Assembly: GCF_001043025.1 (NCBI RefSeq)
Contig: NZ_JYLD01000010.1
Location: 156,867-220,866 of the forward strand
Direction: 5' to 3'
DNA from: Pseudomonas helleri
Lineage (GTDB): Bacteria > Pseudomonadota > Gammaproteobacteria > Pseudomonadales > Pseudomonadaceae
Length of the DNA: 64,000 bases
This document shows, in pieces, positions 42,954 through 51,970 of the stretch (the stretch's first letter is position 1; every line of letters starts with the position of its first letter). Made by a program: the position numbers and the translations under genes. Under the pieces are notes generated by a model. That model was given only the letters and a program-made list of their open reading frames with translations, was not told the origin of the DNA and made no database searches.

Positions 42954-44738
42954 ATGTCGACCGTTATGAAAAAAGTAGATGCCGTCATCGTTGGTTTCGG
43001 CTGGACCGGCGCGATCATGGCCAAAGAGTTAACCGAAGCCGGTCTAAACGTTGTAGCCCTTGAGCGCGGCCCGATGCAGGACACGTATCCGGACGGTAAC
43101 TACCCTCAGGTCATCGACGAACTGACGTACAGCGTGCGCAAAAAGCTCTTTCAGGACGTATCGAAAGAAACCGTGACCATTCGCCATAGCGTCAATGACG
43201 TGGCCTTGCCTAATCGCCAGTTGGGGGCGTTCTTGCCTGGCAACGGTGTGGGCGGCGCCGGGTTGCACTGGTCGGGGGTACATTTTCGGGTTGACCCGAT
43301 TGAACTGCGCATGCGCAGCCACTACGAAGAACGCTACGGCAAAAACTTTATCCCCAAGGACATGACCATCCAGGACTTCGGCGTCAGTTATGAAGAACTG
43401 GAACCGTTCTTCGATTACGCCGAAAAAGTGTTCGGCACCTCGGGCCAGGCCTGGACCGTGAACGGCCGCATTGTGGGCGAAGGCCGGGGTGGCAACCCGT
43501 ATGCGGCGGATCGTTCCGACCACTTTCCGCTGGTATCGCAAAAGAATACGGTGTCGGCCCAACTCTTCCAGAAAGCGGCCACTGAGGTGGGCTACAAGCC
43601 GTATAACCTGCCGTCGGCCAATACATCAGGGCCTTATACCAACCCGTATGGCGCACAAATGGGGCCGTGCAACTTCTGCGGTTTCTGCAGCGGTTATGTC
43701 TGCTACATGTACTCCAAAGCCTCGCCAAACGTGAACATTTTGCCCGCGCTCAAGCCGCTGCCCAACTTTGAGTTGCGCCCTGACGCCCATGTGATTCGGG
43801 TCAACCTGGACAGCACCAAGAGCAAAGCCACGGGCGTCACTTACATCGACGCGCTGGGCCGTGAGATCGAACAACCGGCAGACCTGGTGATTCTGGGTGC
43901 TTTCCAGTTCCACAACGTGCGCTTGATGCTGCTCTCGGGCATCGGCAAACCGTACGACCCGAAAACCGGCGAAGGGGTGGTCGGCAAAAACTTTGCGTAC
44001 CAGAACATGGGCACCATCAAGGCCTATTTCGATAAAGAGGTGCACACCAACAACTTTATCGGCGCAGGCGGTAATGGCGTGGCCATTGATGATTTCAACG
44101 CCGATAACTTTGACCACGGGCCACATGGCTTTGTGGGTGGCTCGCCGATGTGGGTCAACCAGGCCGGCAGCCGTCCCATTGCCGGCACGTCCAACCCGCC
44201 TGGCACACCGGCCTGGGGCAGTGCCTGGAAAAAAGCCACCGCCGATTACTACACCCACCAGGTATCAATGGACGCGCACGGCGCGCATCAATCCTACCGT
44301 GGTAACTATCTCGATCTAGACCCGGTTTATCGCGATGCCTACGGCCAGCCTCTTTTGCGGATGACCTTCGACTGGCAAGAAAACGACATCAAAATGAACC
44401 GTTTCATGATGGAGAAAATGGGCAAGATCGCCGAGGCGATGAACCCCAAAGCCATCGCCCTGCTCGGTAAAAAAGTGGGTGAACACTTCAACACTGCGTC
44501 CTACCAGACCACTCACCTGAACGGCGGCGCGATCATGGGCACTGACCCGAAAACCAGTGCGCTGAACCGTTACCTGCAATCGTGGGACGTACACAACGTG
44601 TTCGTACCGGGCGCCTCGGCGTTCCCGCAGGGGCTGGGTTACAACCCGACCGGTCTTGTGGCCGCGCTGACCTACTGGTCGGCCCGGGCGATTCGCGAAC
44701 AGTACCTGAAAAACCCCGGCCCGCTGGTTCAGGCATAA
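42954..44738 (+). CDS. GMC-family flavoprotein dehydrogenase subunit (gluconate 2-dehydrogenase type)
   Basis: Catalytic FAD subunit of 594 residues. The Rossmann motif 'AVIVGFGWTGAIMAKELTEA' lies at the N-terminus, the flavin-contacting 'LPGNGVGGAGLHWSGVHFRV' near residue 90, and the C-terminal GMC signature 'GGAIMGTDPKTSALNRYLQS' with 'FVPGASAFPQGLGYNPTGLV'. It has no signal of its own, consistent with Tat hitch-hiking on subunit 3. Cys clusters ('CNFCGFCSGYVCYMY') around residue 240 recall the iron-sulfur-type motif of some membrane GMC dehydrogenases. The exact sugar acid or polyol substrate is not determined. Confidence 0.9.
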   Translation: MSTVMKKVDAVIVGFGWTGAIMAKELTEAGLNVVALERGPMQDTYPDGNYPQVIDELTYSVRKKLFQDVSKETVTIRHSVNDVALPNRQLGAFLPGNGVGGAGLHWSGVHFRVDPIELRMRSHYEERYGKNFIPKDMTIQDFGVSYEELEPFFDYAEKVFGTSGQAWTVNGRIVGEGRGGNPYAADRSDHFPLVSQKNTVSAQLFQKAATEVGYKPYNLPSANTSGPYTNPYGAQMGPCNFCGFCSGYVCYMYSKASPNVNILPALKPLPNFELRPDAHVIRVNLDSTKSKATGVTYIDALGREIEQPADLVILGAFQFHNVRLMLLSGIGKPYDPKTGEGVVGKNFAYQNMGTIKAYFDKEVHTNNFIGAGGNGVAIDDFNADNFDHGPHGFVGGSPMWVNQAGSRPIAGTSNPPGTPAWGSAWKKATADYYTHQVSMDAHGAHQSYRGNYLDLDPVYRDAYGQPLLRMTFDWQENDIKMNRFMMEKMGKIAEAMNPKAIALLGKKVGEHFNTASYQTTHLNGGAIMGTDPKTSALNRYLQSWDVHNVFVPGASAFPQGLGYNPTGLVAALTYWSARAIREQYLKNPGPLVQA

Positions 44739-44750
44739 GGAGCGATGACC

Positions 44751-46004
44751 ATGAAAACAGTTGTTATCGCGACCTTGGCCCTGCTGGGCAGTTTTTCGGC
44801 TCTGGCTGCTGAAGTCGATCAGGCAGCCTTGATCAAACACGGTGAATACCTGGCGCGAGCCGGTGACTGTGTGGCGTGTCATACGGCCAAAGGTGGCAAG
44901 CCTTTCGCTGGCGGCCTGCCCATGGAAACCCCGATCGGTACGATTTACTCGACCAACATCACTCCCGACCCGAGCGGCATCGGCGCCTACAGCTTTGACG
45001 ATTTCGACAACGCTGTGCGCCATGGCATCGCCAAAAACGGCAGCACGTTGTACCCGGCGATGCCTTACCCGTCTTATGCGCGGGTCAACCAGGCCGACAT
45101 GCAAGCGCTGTATGCCTACTTCATGCAGGGCGTTAAGCCGGTCGCTGCCGAGAACCGGGCGGTCGATATTCCCTGGCCGTTAAGCATGCGTTGGCCATTG
45201 GCTATGTGGCGCTGGAGCTTTGCCCCTGCAGTGGCCGACTTCACCCCTGCCCCTGGGCAAAATCCGGTGGTGAGTCGCGGGGCGTATCTGGTGGAAGGTC
45301 TAGGACATTGCGGTGCATGCCATACCCCACGGGCGCTGACCATGCAGGAAAAAGCCTTGAGCGCGACAGAGGGCAGCACGTTTCTGTCGGGCAGTGCGCC
45401 GCTGGAAGGCTGGATCGCGAAGAACCTGCGCGGCGACCACAAGGACGGCCTAGGCAGTTGGAGCGAAGAACAACTGGTGCAGTTTCTCAAGACCGGCCGC
45501 AGTGATCGCAGCGCGGTGTTCGGCGGTATGAGCGACGTGATCGTACACAGCATGCAGTACATGTCTGATGCCGACCTGACCGCTATCGCTCGCTACTTGA
45601 AGACATTGCCTGCGGTCGATTCGGCAGACAGACCTCATAAATATGACCCGACAGTGCCCGATGCCTTATGGAACGGTAATGACAGCAAGCGCGGTGCGGC
45701 GGTGTACATCGACAACTGTGCGGCCTGCCATCGCACCGATGGGTATGGCTACACCCGTGTGTTCCCGGCATTGGCGGGTAACCCGGTGTTGCAATCCGAT
45801 GACCCGACTTCGCTGATTCACATTGTGCTTAAAGGCGGCACCTTGCCGGCCACGCACACCGCGCCCTCAACCTTTACCATGCCGGGTTTCGACTGGAGGC
45901 TGTCGGATCAGGAAGTAGCCGATGTGGTCAATTTCATTCGTACCAGTTGGGGCAATAAAGGCGCTGAGGTGAAACCGGCAGAGGTGAAGGCGTTGCGCGA
46001 CTAA
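44751..46004 (+). CDS. tri-haem cytochrome c subunit of the GMC dehydrogenase
   Basis: Electron-accepting subunit of 417 residues. The start at ATG 44751 has AAGGAG eight bases upstream; ATG 44745 is too close to it. The signal peptide ends 'SFSALAA'. Three haem c sites are present: 'CVACHTAKGG', 'CGACHTPRAL' and 'CAACHRTDGY', each with downstream Met ligands ('MPYPSY', 'GFDWRLS' region 'TMPG'). It passes electrons from the flavin subunit to the quinone pool in the inner membrane. Last gene of the operon. Confidence 0.92.
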   Translation: MKTVVIATLALLGSFSALAAEVDQAALIKHGEYLARAGDCVACHTAKGGKPFAGGLPMETPIGTIYSTNITPDPSGIGAYSFDDFDNAVRHGIAKNGSTLYPAMPYPSYARVNQADMQALYAYFMQGVKPVAAENRAVDIPWPLSMRWPLAMWRWSFAPAVADFTPAPGQNPVVSRGAYLVEGLGHCGACHTPRALTMQEKALSATEGSTFLSGSAPLEGWIAKNLRGDHKDGLGSWSEEQLVQFLKTGRSDRSAVFGGMSDVIVHSMQYMSDADLTAIARYLKTLPAVDSADRPHKYDPTVPDALWNGNDSKRGAAVYIDNCAACHRTDGYGYTRVFPALAGNPVLQSDDPTSLIHIVLKGGTLPATHTAPSTFTMPGFDWRLSDQEVADVVNFIRTSWGNKGAEVKPAEVKALRD

Positions 46005-46054
46005 AGACGCGGGCACACACCATGGCCCCAGGCACTCATGCGCAGCGCCTGGGG

Positions 46055-46555
46055 TTATTGATCTGAAGCCTGGGGCTCAGTCGCGTCATTGGCCAGCCAC
46101 TTCTCTGACAATGCCGCCAAACGGCCATCAGCCTTGATGCGCTGCAAGGCTTTGTCCAGGCTGCCCTGAAACGCCGGGTTGTCTTTCTGAAAAGGGATCG
46201 CCTGCTCGGGCGAGGCTAAATAAGGTTCACTGAAATCGAACCGATCCTGAAGTTCAGGAGTCATAGCCATGTGGTTGATGGCCACGTCGTACTTGCCGCT
46301 CTCAACACCCGAAAGCAGGTCATCACTGTCTGTGACCAAGAGCGAGGAATTGACCTCCAGCTCCCGGGCCAGCATTTCGCCCAGCTCGACGTCAAAGCCG
46401 GTTAAGTGGCCATCCTGCTGGAAGCTGTAAGGGGCCTGATTGCCCTCAAGTGCGATACGCAATTCACCACGATCGTTTACGTCGTCCATCAGTTCTGCGT
46501 GAGCAAAAGGACTCGCCAATGGCAATAAAAGCATCAGGCCTGGCAAAAAACGCAT
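46055..46555 (-). CDS. compact solute-binding protein (SBP_bac_3 type) lacking lobe 2
   Basis: A 166-residue exported protein from ATG 46555 (AAAGGAG upstream). The signal peptide ends 'PFAHA'. The sequence follows amino-acid-binding SBPs: 'GELRIALEGNQAPYSFQQDG', 'GFDVELGEMLARELEV', 'YDVAINHMAMTPELQDRFDF', 'SEPYLAS'. It then jumps directly to the C-terminal part 'AIPFQKDNPAFQGSLDKALQ' and 'IKADGRLAALSEKWLA'. About 80 residues of the usual second lobe are absent without frame disruption. It may be a one-lobe protein or a decayed gene kept in frame. No transporter genes are adjacent. Confidence 0.8.
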   Translation of the reverse strand: MRFLPGLMLLLPLASPFAHAELMDDVNDRGELRIALEGNQAPYSFQQDGHLTGFDVELGEMLARELEVNSSLLVTDSDDLLSGVESGKYDVAINHMAMTPELQDRFDFSEPYLASPEQAIPFQKDNPAFQGSLDKALQRIKADGRLAALSEKWLANDATEPQASDQ

Positions 46556-46693
46556 GGTCACTCCTTTGAATTTAATGAAAGCGATTCGCAATGAGCGCTC
46601 GCTTTGCTTTATGTTGGTCAACTGCGGCGTTGGACAGCGGATCTGCTCAAAGTTGTGCATGCCCGACGATTTTTTCAAAAACCGGAGATACAA

Positions 46694-47119
46694 ATGAAAG
46701 CTCTACTGTCTCGTGTTGCGTTGGCTTCTGTGTTGATGGGCGCTTCGGTTCTGGCCCTGGCTGCCACTCCCGCGCCTGAGGGCGCAAAAGTGTCGATTAT
46801 CTCCCCGGCGGATGGCGCCACTGTAGATAAAACCTTCACCGTAAAGTTCGGCATTGAAGGCATCGACCTCAAACCTGCTGGCGATCCGGCTCCACACTCT
46901 GGCCATCACCACTTGCTGGTCGATGTAGACCAGCCGATTGCGCCAGGCCAGGTGATCCCGACTGACGACCATCACCTGCATTTCGGCAAAGCGCAGACTG
47001 AAACCCAACTGACCCTGGCCCCAGGCAAACACACCTTGCAACTGGAGCTGGGCGACACTGGCCACCAAGCCTTTGACCCGGTGATCGTGTCGAAGAAAAT
47101 CACGGTTAATGTGAAGTAA
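46694..47119 (+). CDS. DUF4399 periplasmic protein
   Basis: A 141-residue exported protein with signal peptide ending 'VLALAATP'. The mature domain 'VSIISPADGATVDKTFTVKF' and a His-rich strip 'HSGHHHLLVDVDQP' and 'TDDHHLHFGKAQTE' identify DUF4399, an Ig-like fold. The six or so clustered His suggest metal binding, but this is inference. It is divergent from the compact SBP gene and is followed by a strong terminator shared with serA. Confidence 0.85.
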   Translation: MKALLSRVALASVLMGASVLALAATPAPEGAKVSIISPADGATVDKTFTVKFGIEGIDLKPAGDPAPHSGHHHLLVDVDQPIAPGQVIPTDDHHLHFGKAQTETQLTLAPGKHTLQLELGDTGHQAFDPVIVSKKITVNVK

Positions 47120-47133
47120 GTACAGCAGTCAAA

Positions 47134-47163
47134 AAAAAGGGAGACCCGAGGGTCTCCCTTTTT
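47134..47163. terminator. bidirectional terminator between DUF4399 gene and serA
   Basis: Nine-bp GGGAGACCC / GGGTCTCCC stem (47139-47147 with 47150-47158) flanked by A and T runs on both sides, so it works for both convergent genes. Confidence 0.92.
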
Positions 47164-47175
47164 ATTGCGCGCGAT

Positions 47176-48405
47176 TTAGAACAACACGCGGCAACGGATG
47201 GTGCCGTTGATGCTTTGCAGCTTCTCTTGCGCCAGGTCCGAGGACTCGGCGTCGACGTCGATCACCACATAACCCACTTTTTCGTTGGTTTGCAGGAACT
47301 GGCCGGAGATGTTGATACCGTTTTCGGCGAAGACCTTGTTGATCTCGCTCATCACACCCGGGATGTTCTCGTGGATGTGCAGCAAACGGTGCTTGCCAGG
47401 GTGAGCCGGCAGGGCCACTTCCGGGAAGTTGACAGACGATACGGACGTACCGTTGTCGCTGTACTTGACCAGTTTTTCTGCCACTTCCAGGCCGATGTTG
47501 GCTTGGGCTTCAGCGGTGGAACCACCGATGTGCGGGGTCAGGATCACGTTGTCCAGGCCACGCAGCGGGCTTTCGAACACGTCGTCGTTGGAACGCGGCT
47601 CAACCGGGAACACGTCGATAGCGGCGCCGATCAGGTGCTTGTCCTTGATCGCGTCAGCCAGGGCGTCCAGCTCAACCACGGTGCCACGTGCGGCGTTGAT
47701 CAAAATGCCGCCCTTTTTGATGGCGCGGATTTCTTTCTCGCCGATCATCCACTGGGTAGCCGGGGTTTCAGGCACGTGCAGGGTGACGATGTCGGACATG
47801 CCCAACAGTTCGTGCAGGTTGCCGACCTGAGTGGCGTTGCCCAATGGCAGCTTGGTCACGGTGTCGTAGAAGAACACTTGCATGCCCAGGCCTTCAGCCA
47901 GTACCGACAGCTGAGTACCAATCGAACCATAACCGACGATACCGAGCTTTTTGCCACGGATTTCGAAGGAGTTGGCCGCGCTTTTGATCCAGCCACCACG
48001 GTGGCAGGAAGCGTTTTTCTCAGGGATGCCGCGCAGCAACAGGATCGCTTCAGCCAGCACCAACTCAGCCACCGAACGGGTGTTGGAGTAAGGAGCGTTG
48101 AATACAGCGATACCGCGTTCGCGAGCAGCGTTGAGATCGACTTGGTTGGTGCCGATGCAGAAACAACCAACAGCCACCAGTTTCTTGGCGCAGTCGAACA
48201 CTTCTTCGGTCAGCTGAGTACGGGAACGGATGCCGATGAAATGGGCATCAGCGATCTTTTCCTTCAGCAGGGCTTCAGGCAAGGAACTGGTGATGTACTC
48301 GATACTGGTGTAACCAGCAGACTTCAGTACTTCAACAGCGGATTGGTGGACGCCTTCTAAAAGAAGGAACTTGATCTTGCTCTTATCGAGAGAAGTCTTG
48401 CTCAT
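47176..48405 (-). CDS. serA: D-3-phosphoglycerate dehydrogenase SerA
   Basis: First enzyme of serine synthesis, oxidising 3-phosphoglycerate with NAD; it also reduces 2-oxoglutarate to D-2-hydroxyglutarate. 409 residues from ATG 48405; a longer frame (48552) reaches into the divergent promoter. The NAD site 'LGIVGYGSIGTQLSVLAEG' and catalytic Arg ('LINAARGTVVELD'), Glu and His ('ILTPHIGGSTAEAQ') are present. The C-terminal ACT domain ('VGYVVIDVDAESSDLAQEK') permits serine feedback. Divergent from the D2HGDH gene, with which it functions. Confidence 0.96.
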   Translation of the reverse strand: MSKTSLDKSKIKFLLLEGVHQSAVEVLKSAGYTSIEYITSSLPEALLKEKIADAHFIGIRSRTQLTEEVFDCAKKLVAVGCFCIGTNQVDLNAARERGIAVFNAPYSNTRSVAELVLAEAILLLRGIPEKNASCHRGGWIKSAANSFEIRGKKLGIVGYGSIGTQLSVLAEGLGMQVFFYDTVTKLPLGNATQVGNLHELLGMSDIVTLHVPETPATQWMIGEKEIRAIKKGGILINAARGTVVELDALADAIKDKHLIGAAIDVFPVEPRSNDDVFESPLRGLDNVILTPHIGGSTAEAQANIGLEVAEKLVKYSDNGTSVSSVNFPEVALPAHPGKHRLLHIHENIPGVMSEINKVFAENGINISGQFLQTNEKVGYVVIDVDAESSDLAQEKLQSINGTIRCRVLF

Positions 48406-48611
48406 CTGCGTAAACCTGTGTCCCAGAGAAAAAATGGCAGGGAATGGACAGCCTGAGCTGGCCTGGCCGGCGTGAAGACCGGCACCGTGAATCGTCCTAC
48501 GGCTCGATTCGACGGGGGGGTCGTATGCTAGCATAAGCGCCCCGCTAAACACCCATTCCTGCGACGTGAAGCGTACTCAGGATGACCATGAATTGTTCGA
48601 GAGTTCTGTTG

Positions 48612-50006
48612 ATGACCCATCCTGCCGTAATTGAAGAGCTGAAGACCCTGGTAGAGCCTGGCAAGGTTCTCACCGATGCTGATTCCCTTAATGCTTACGG
48701 CAAGGACTGGACCAAGCATTTCGCTCCAGCGCCCACCGCGATCGTCTTTCCGAAAACCATCGAACAGGTCCAGGCCATCGTGCGTTGGGCCAACACCCAC
48801 AAGGTCGCGCTGGTGCCATCGGGCGGGCGTACTGGCTTGTCGGCTGCGGCCGTTGCGGCGAATGGCGAAGTGGTGGTGTCTTTCGATTACATGAACCAGG
48901 TGCTCGATCTCAACCTGACTGACCGCACAGCGGTTTGCCAGCCGGGCGTGGTCACTAAGGCCCTGCAAAACCTGGCCGAAGAAAACGGCCTGTACTACCC
49001 GGTGGACTTCGCCTCGGCCGGCTCCAGCCAGATTGGCGGCAACATCGGCACCAATGCCGGCGGGATCAAGGTGATTCGTTACGGCATGACCCGCAACTGG
49101 GTGGCGGGCATGAAAGTCGTGACCGGCAAGGGCGACGTGCTGGAACTGAACAAGGACCTGATCAAAAACGCAACCGGCTATGACATGCGCCAGCTGTTTA
49201 TCGGCGCCGAAGGCACGTTGGGCTTTGTGGTCGAAGCCACCATGCGCCTGGACCGGGCACCGAAAAACCTGACGGCCATGGTGCTCGGTACCGCCGACTT
49301 CGACGCCATCATGCCGGTGCTGCACGCCTTCCAGAGCAAACTGGATCTGACGGCTTTTGAGTTTTTCTCTGACAAGGCATTGGCCAAAGTCATGGCCCGT
49401 GGCGACGTACCTTCGCCGTTTGACACCGACTGCCCGTTCTACGCGCTGCTGGAATTTGAAGCGACCACTGAAGAAGTGGCCAACACCGCGCTGGAAACCT
49501 TCGAGCACTGCGTCGAGCAAGGCTGGGTACTGGACGGCGTGATGAGCCAGAGCGAAACCCAGCTGCACAACCTGTGGAAGCTGCGTGAGTACATCTCCGA
49601 GACCATTTCGCACTGGACGCCGTACAAAAACGACATCTCGGTCACCGTTTCGAAAGTGCCGGCCTTCTTGAAAGAAATTGACGCCATCGTCGGCGAATAC
49701 TACCCGGACTTCGAGATTGTCTGGTTCGGCCACATCGGCGACGGCAACCTGCACTTGAACATTCTCAAGCCCGAGAACCTGAGCAAGGACGAGTTCTTTG
49801 CCAAGTGCGCGACGGTCAACAAATGGGTCTTTGAAACGGTCGAGAAGTACAACGGCTCGATCTCGGCAGAACACGGCGTGGGCATGACCAAACGTGATTA
49901 CTTGACCTACAGCCGCTCGCCGGTTGAGATCGAGTACATGAAAGCCCTCAAGGCTGTGTTCGACCCGAACGGCATCATGAACCCAGGCAAGATTTTTGCG
50001 GTTTAA
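48612..50006 (+). CDS. D-2-hydroxyglutarate dehydrogenase (FAD-binding oxidase)
   Basis: FAD enzyme of the VAO/GlcD group, 464 residues from ATG 48612 (family length); ATG 48588 with an AGGA site is an alternative start. The FAD domain has 'PSGGRTGLSAAAVAANGEVV' and 'ASAGSSQIGGNIGTNAGGIK', and the C-terminal domain 'WFGHIGDGNLHLNIL' and 'SAEHGVGMTKRDYL' with conserved His. In Pseudomonas this enzyme oxidises D-2-hydroxyglutarate and drives the SerA reaction forward, which fits its place head-to-head with serA. Followed 23 bases later by a FAH-family gene. Confidence 0.9.
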   Translation: MTHPAVIEELKTLVEPGKVLTDADSLNAYGKDWTKHFAPAPTAIVFPKTIEQVQAIVRWANTHKVALVPSGGRTGLSAAAVAANGEVVVSFDYMNQVLDLNLTDRTAVCQPGVVTKALQNLAEENGLYYPVDFASAGSSQIGGNIGTNAGGIKVIRYGMTRNWVAGMKVVTGKGDVLELNKDLIKNATGYDMRQLFIGAEGTLGFVVEATMRLDRAPKNLTAMVLGTADFDAIMPVLHAFQSKLDLTAFEFFSDKALAKVMARGDVPSPFDTDCPFYALLEFEATTEEVANTALETFEHCVEQGWVLDGVMSQSETQLHNLWKLREYISETISHWTPYKNDISVTVSKVPAFLKEIDAIVGEYYPDFEIVWFGHIGDGNLHLNILKPENLSKDEFFAKCATVNKWVFETVEKYNGSISAEHGVGMTKRDYLTYSRSPVEIEYMKALKAVFDPNGIMNPGKIFAV

Positions 50007-50029
50007 CTAACCCCCAGCGGAGTCGATCC

Positions 50030-50695
50030 ATGAGCTATCAGCACCAATACGTCGACGGTACCCGGATTCACTTTCCTATCGGCAAAGTCGTGTGCATCGG
50101 GCGTAACTATGCCGAGCACGCCAAAGAGCTGGATAACCCGATCCCGACTGAGCCGCTCTTGTTTATCAAGCCAGGCAGTTGTGTAGTGCCGACCGAAGGC
50201 GGGTTTGCCATCCCGCACGACCGCGGCTCGGTGCATTACGAAGCCGAAATTGCGGTGTTGATCGGCAAGCCTTTGTCCAACAACCCTAGCGCCGAAGAAG
50301 TGCTGGACGCGATCTCGGGCTTCGCTCCGGGCCTGGACCTGACCCTGCGCGACAAGCAGTCGGAGCTCAAGGCTAAAGGCCTGCCGTGGGAAGTCGCCAA
50401 GTCGTTCGACGGCGCCTGCGTACTCGCACCGTTCGTACCGAGCTGCACGTTCCCGGACGTGACTGACATTGGCATCCGCCTGACCATCAACGGCGAAGTG
50501 CGCCAGGACGGCAACAGCGCCCTGATGCTCAACCCGATTGTGCCGATGATTCAGTACATGGCCGGGTGCTTCTCGCTTCAAGCGGGCGACGTGATCATGA
50601 CCGGCACCCCGGTGGGTGTTGGCCCGCTGAACGTGGGCGATGAACTGGTGCTGGAACTGCCAGGCGCCAGCCGCTTCGAAAGCATCGTGCGTTAA
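50030..50695 (+). CDS. fumarylacetoacetate hydrolase family protein
   Basis: A 221-residue enzyme of the FAH superfamily (YcgM/FAHD1-like: acylpyruvase or oxaloacetate decarboxylase activity). 'VCIGRNYAEHAKELDN' at the start, the metal-binding Glu residues in 'VHYEAEIAVLIGKPL' and the C-terminal 'GDVIMTGTPVGVGPLNVGDE' are diagnostic. It follows the D2HGDH gene by 23 bases in the same direction, so co-transcription is likely. The substrate is undetermined. Confidence 0.9.
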   Translation: MSYQHQYVDGTRIHFPIGKVVCIGRNYAEHAKELDNPIPTEPLLFIKPGSCVVPTEGGFAIPHDRGSVHYEAEIAVLIGKPLSNNPSAEEVLDAISGFAPGLDLTLRDKQSELKAKGLPWEVAKSFDGACVLAPFVPSCTFPDVTDIGIRLTINGEVRQDGNSALMLNPIVPMIQYMAGCFSLQAGDVIMTGTPVGVGPLNVGDELVLELPGASRFESIVR

Positions 50696-50711
50696 TCCAT
50701 AAAACCGCGCC

Positions 50712-50781
50712 GATCTTATCGCGGGCAAGCCCACTCCCACAGGTTTTGCACTGACCTTGTGGGAGCGGGCTTGCTCGCGAT
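50712..50781. repeat. REP-type inverted pair (GGGAGCGGGCTTGCTCGCGA subtype)
   Basis: ATCGCGGGCAAGCCCACTCC faces TGTGGGAGCGGGCTTGCTCG around a short spacer. It lies directly after the FAH gene. Confidence 0.8.
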
Positions 50782-50871
50782 GAGACCACCACCGTGCAAT
50801 CCCCCGGACGCCAACCGCGCTAAACCGTTATTCTGTTGTGGATTTTTCCTACGCAGAATGTGAATCACCGA

Positions 50872-51915
50872 ATGCCAAACTGGAACCACTACGTACAGCG
50901 CGTCCTGGAGTTGATGAAGCGTTACCCAGGGCTGATTGCGCTGTTCGGTTTTTGCTCGGGTGTGGGCAGTTTTATTCTGGTGGACCGCCAGCAAGGCATG
51001 GCCCGCTGGATCGCGGTGATCCTGCTGGTGAGCTGGGTCTGGCTGATGCTCGAAAACACCCTGACCCAATGGTTTGCCCGCGTCTTTAAACGCGAAATCC
51101 CCCCGCCTTTGTTGCGTTACGCAACGCAGATGATCCATCAGGAAAGCCTGTTTTTCGTCCTGCCGTTCTTTTTTATCACCACCACCTGGAACAGCGGCCA
51201 ACTGGTGTTTACCGGTCTGCTGGGCGCCGCCGCGCTGGTGACCATCACCGACCCGCTGTATTACAAATGGCTGGCACCACGGCGCTGGCTGTACCTGGGC
51301 ATGCACACGCTGGCGTTGTTCGCGGCGCTGCTGACTGCGTTGCCGATCATCCTCAATCTGACCACCGCCGAGAGCTACAAACTGGCGCTGGGCGCAGCCG
51401 TGCTGCTTTCCATCCCCAGCATGGCGGTCAGCCTGCCCCTTAAAACCTGGCGTGGCTGGCTGGTGTTGCCGCTGATCGTCATCGCGCTGGGGGCGACGGG
51501 CTGGCTGCTACGCTCGTGGGTGCCGCCCGCAACGCTGTGGATGACCGAAGTCGCGGTCACGACGCAAGTCCAGAGCCGCACACCCGGCGAGAGTATCGAG
51601 CAGATCAGCGTCAGCCAACTGCGCAGCCAGGGTTTGTATGCCTACACCTCGATCAATGCGCCCCGTGGCCTCAACGAGCGGATCTACCACGTGTGGCTGC
51701 TCAACGGCCAAGAGGTGGACCGCATCGCCCTGGATATTCACGGCGGACGCAAGGAAGGCTACCGGGCCTGGACCCACAAATTGAACTTCCCGCCCAACCC
51801 GGCCGGGCGCTGGCAGGTCAAAGTGTTGACCGAAGATGGGCAAATGCTTGGGGTGCTGCGCTTCAAAGTCACCGACACAGATCAATCCACGCCCACCGAT
51901 GTACAGGCAAACTGA
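50872..51915 (+). CDS. DUF5924/DUF2914 membrane protein
   Basis: A 347-residue inner-membrane protein. From ATG 50872 there are about seven hydrophobic segments ('LIALFGFCSGVGSFILV', 'WIAVILLVSWVWLML', 'LFFVLPFFFITTT' and others) up to about residue 220. A soluble C-terminal DUF2914-type beta domain follows ('VWLLNGQEVDRIALDIHGGR', 'RWQVKVLTEDGQMLGVLRFK'), probably periplasmic. No function is known. Stand-alone, upstream of the lipid-transport operon. Confidence 0.8.
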   Translation: MPNWNHYVQRVLELMKRYPGLIALFGFCSGVGSFILVDRQQGMARWIAVILLVSWVWLMLENTLTQWFARVFKREIPPPLLRYATQMIHQESLFFVLPFFFITTTWNSGQLVFTGLLGAAALVTITDPLYYKWLAPRRWLYLGMHTLALFAALLTALPIILNLTTAESYKLALGAAVLLSIPSMAVSLPLKTWRGWLVLPLIVIALGATGWLLRSWVPPATLWMTEVAVTTQVQSRTPGESIEQISVSQLRSQGLYAYTSINAPRGLNERIYHVWLLNGQEVDRIALDIHGGRKEGYRAWTHKLNFPPNPAGRWQVKVLTEDGQMLGVLRFKVTDTDQSTPTDVQAN

Positions 51916-51970
51916 AACACTTTTACGAGAGTGTGCTATTACATAAGGTCTGCGTTTAAGCGTACTGAGC

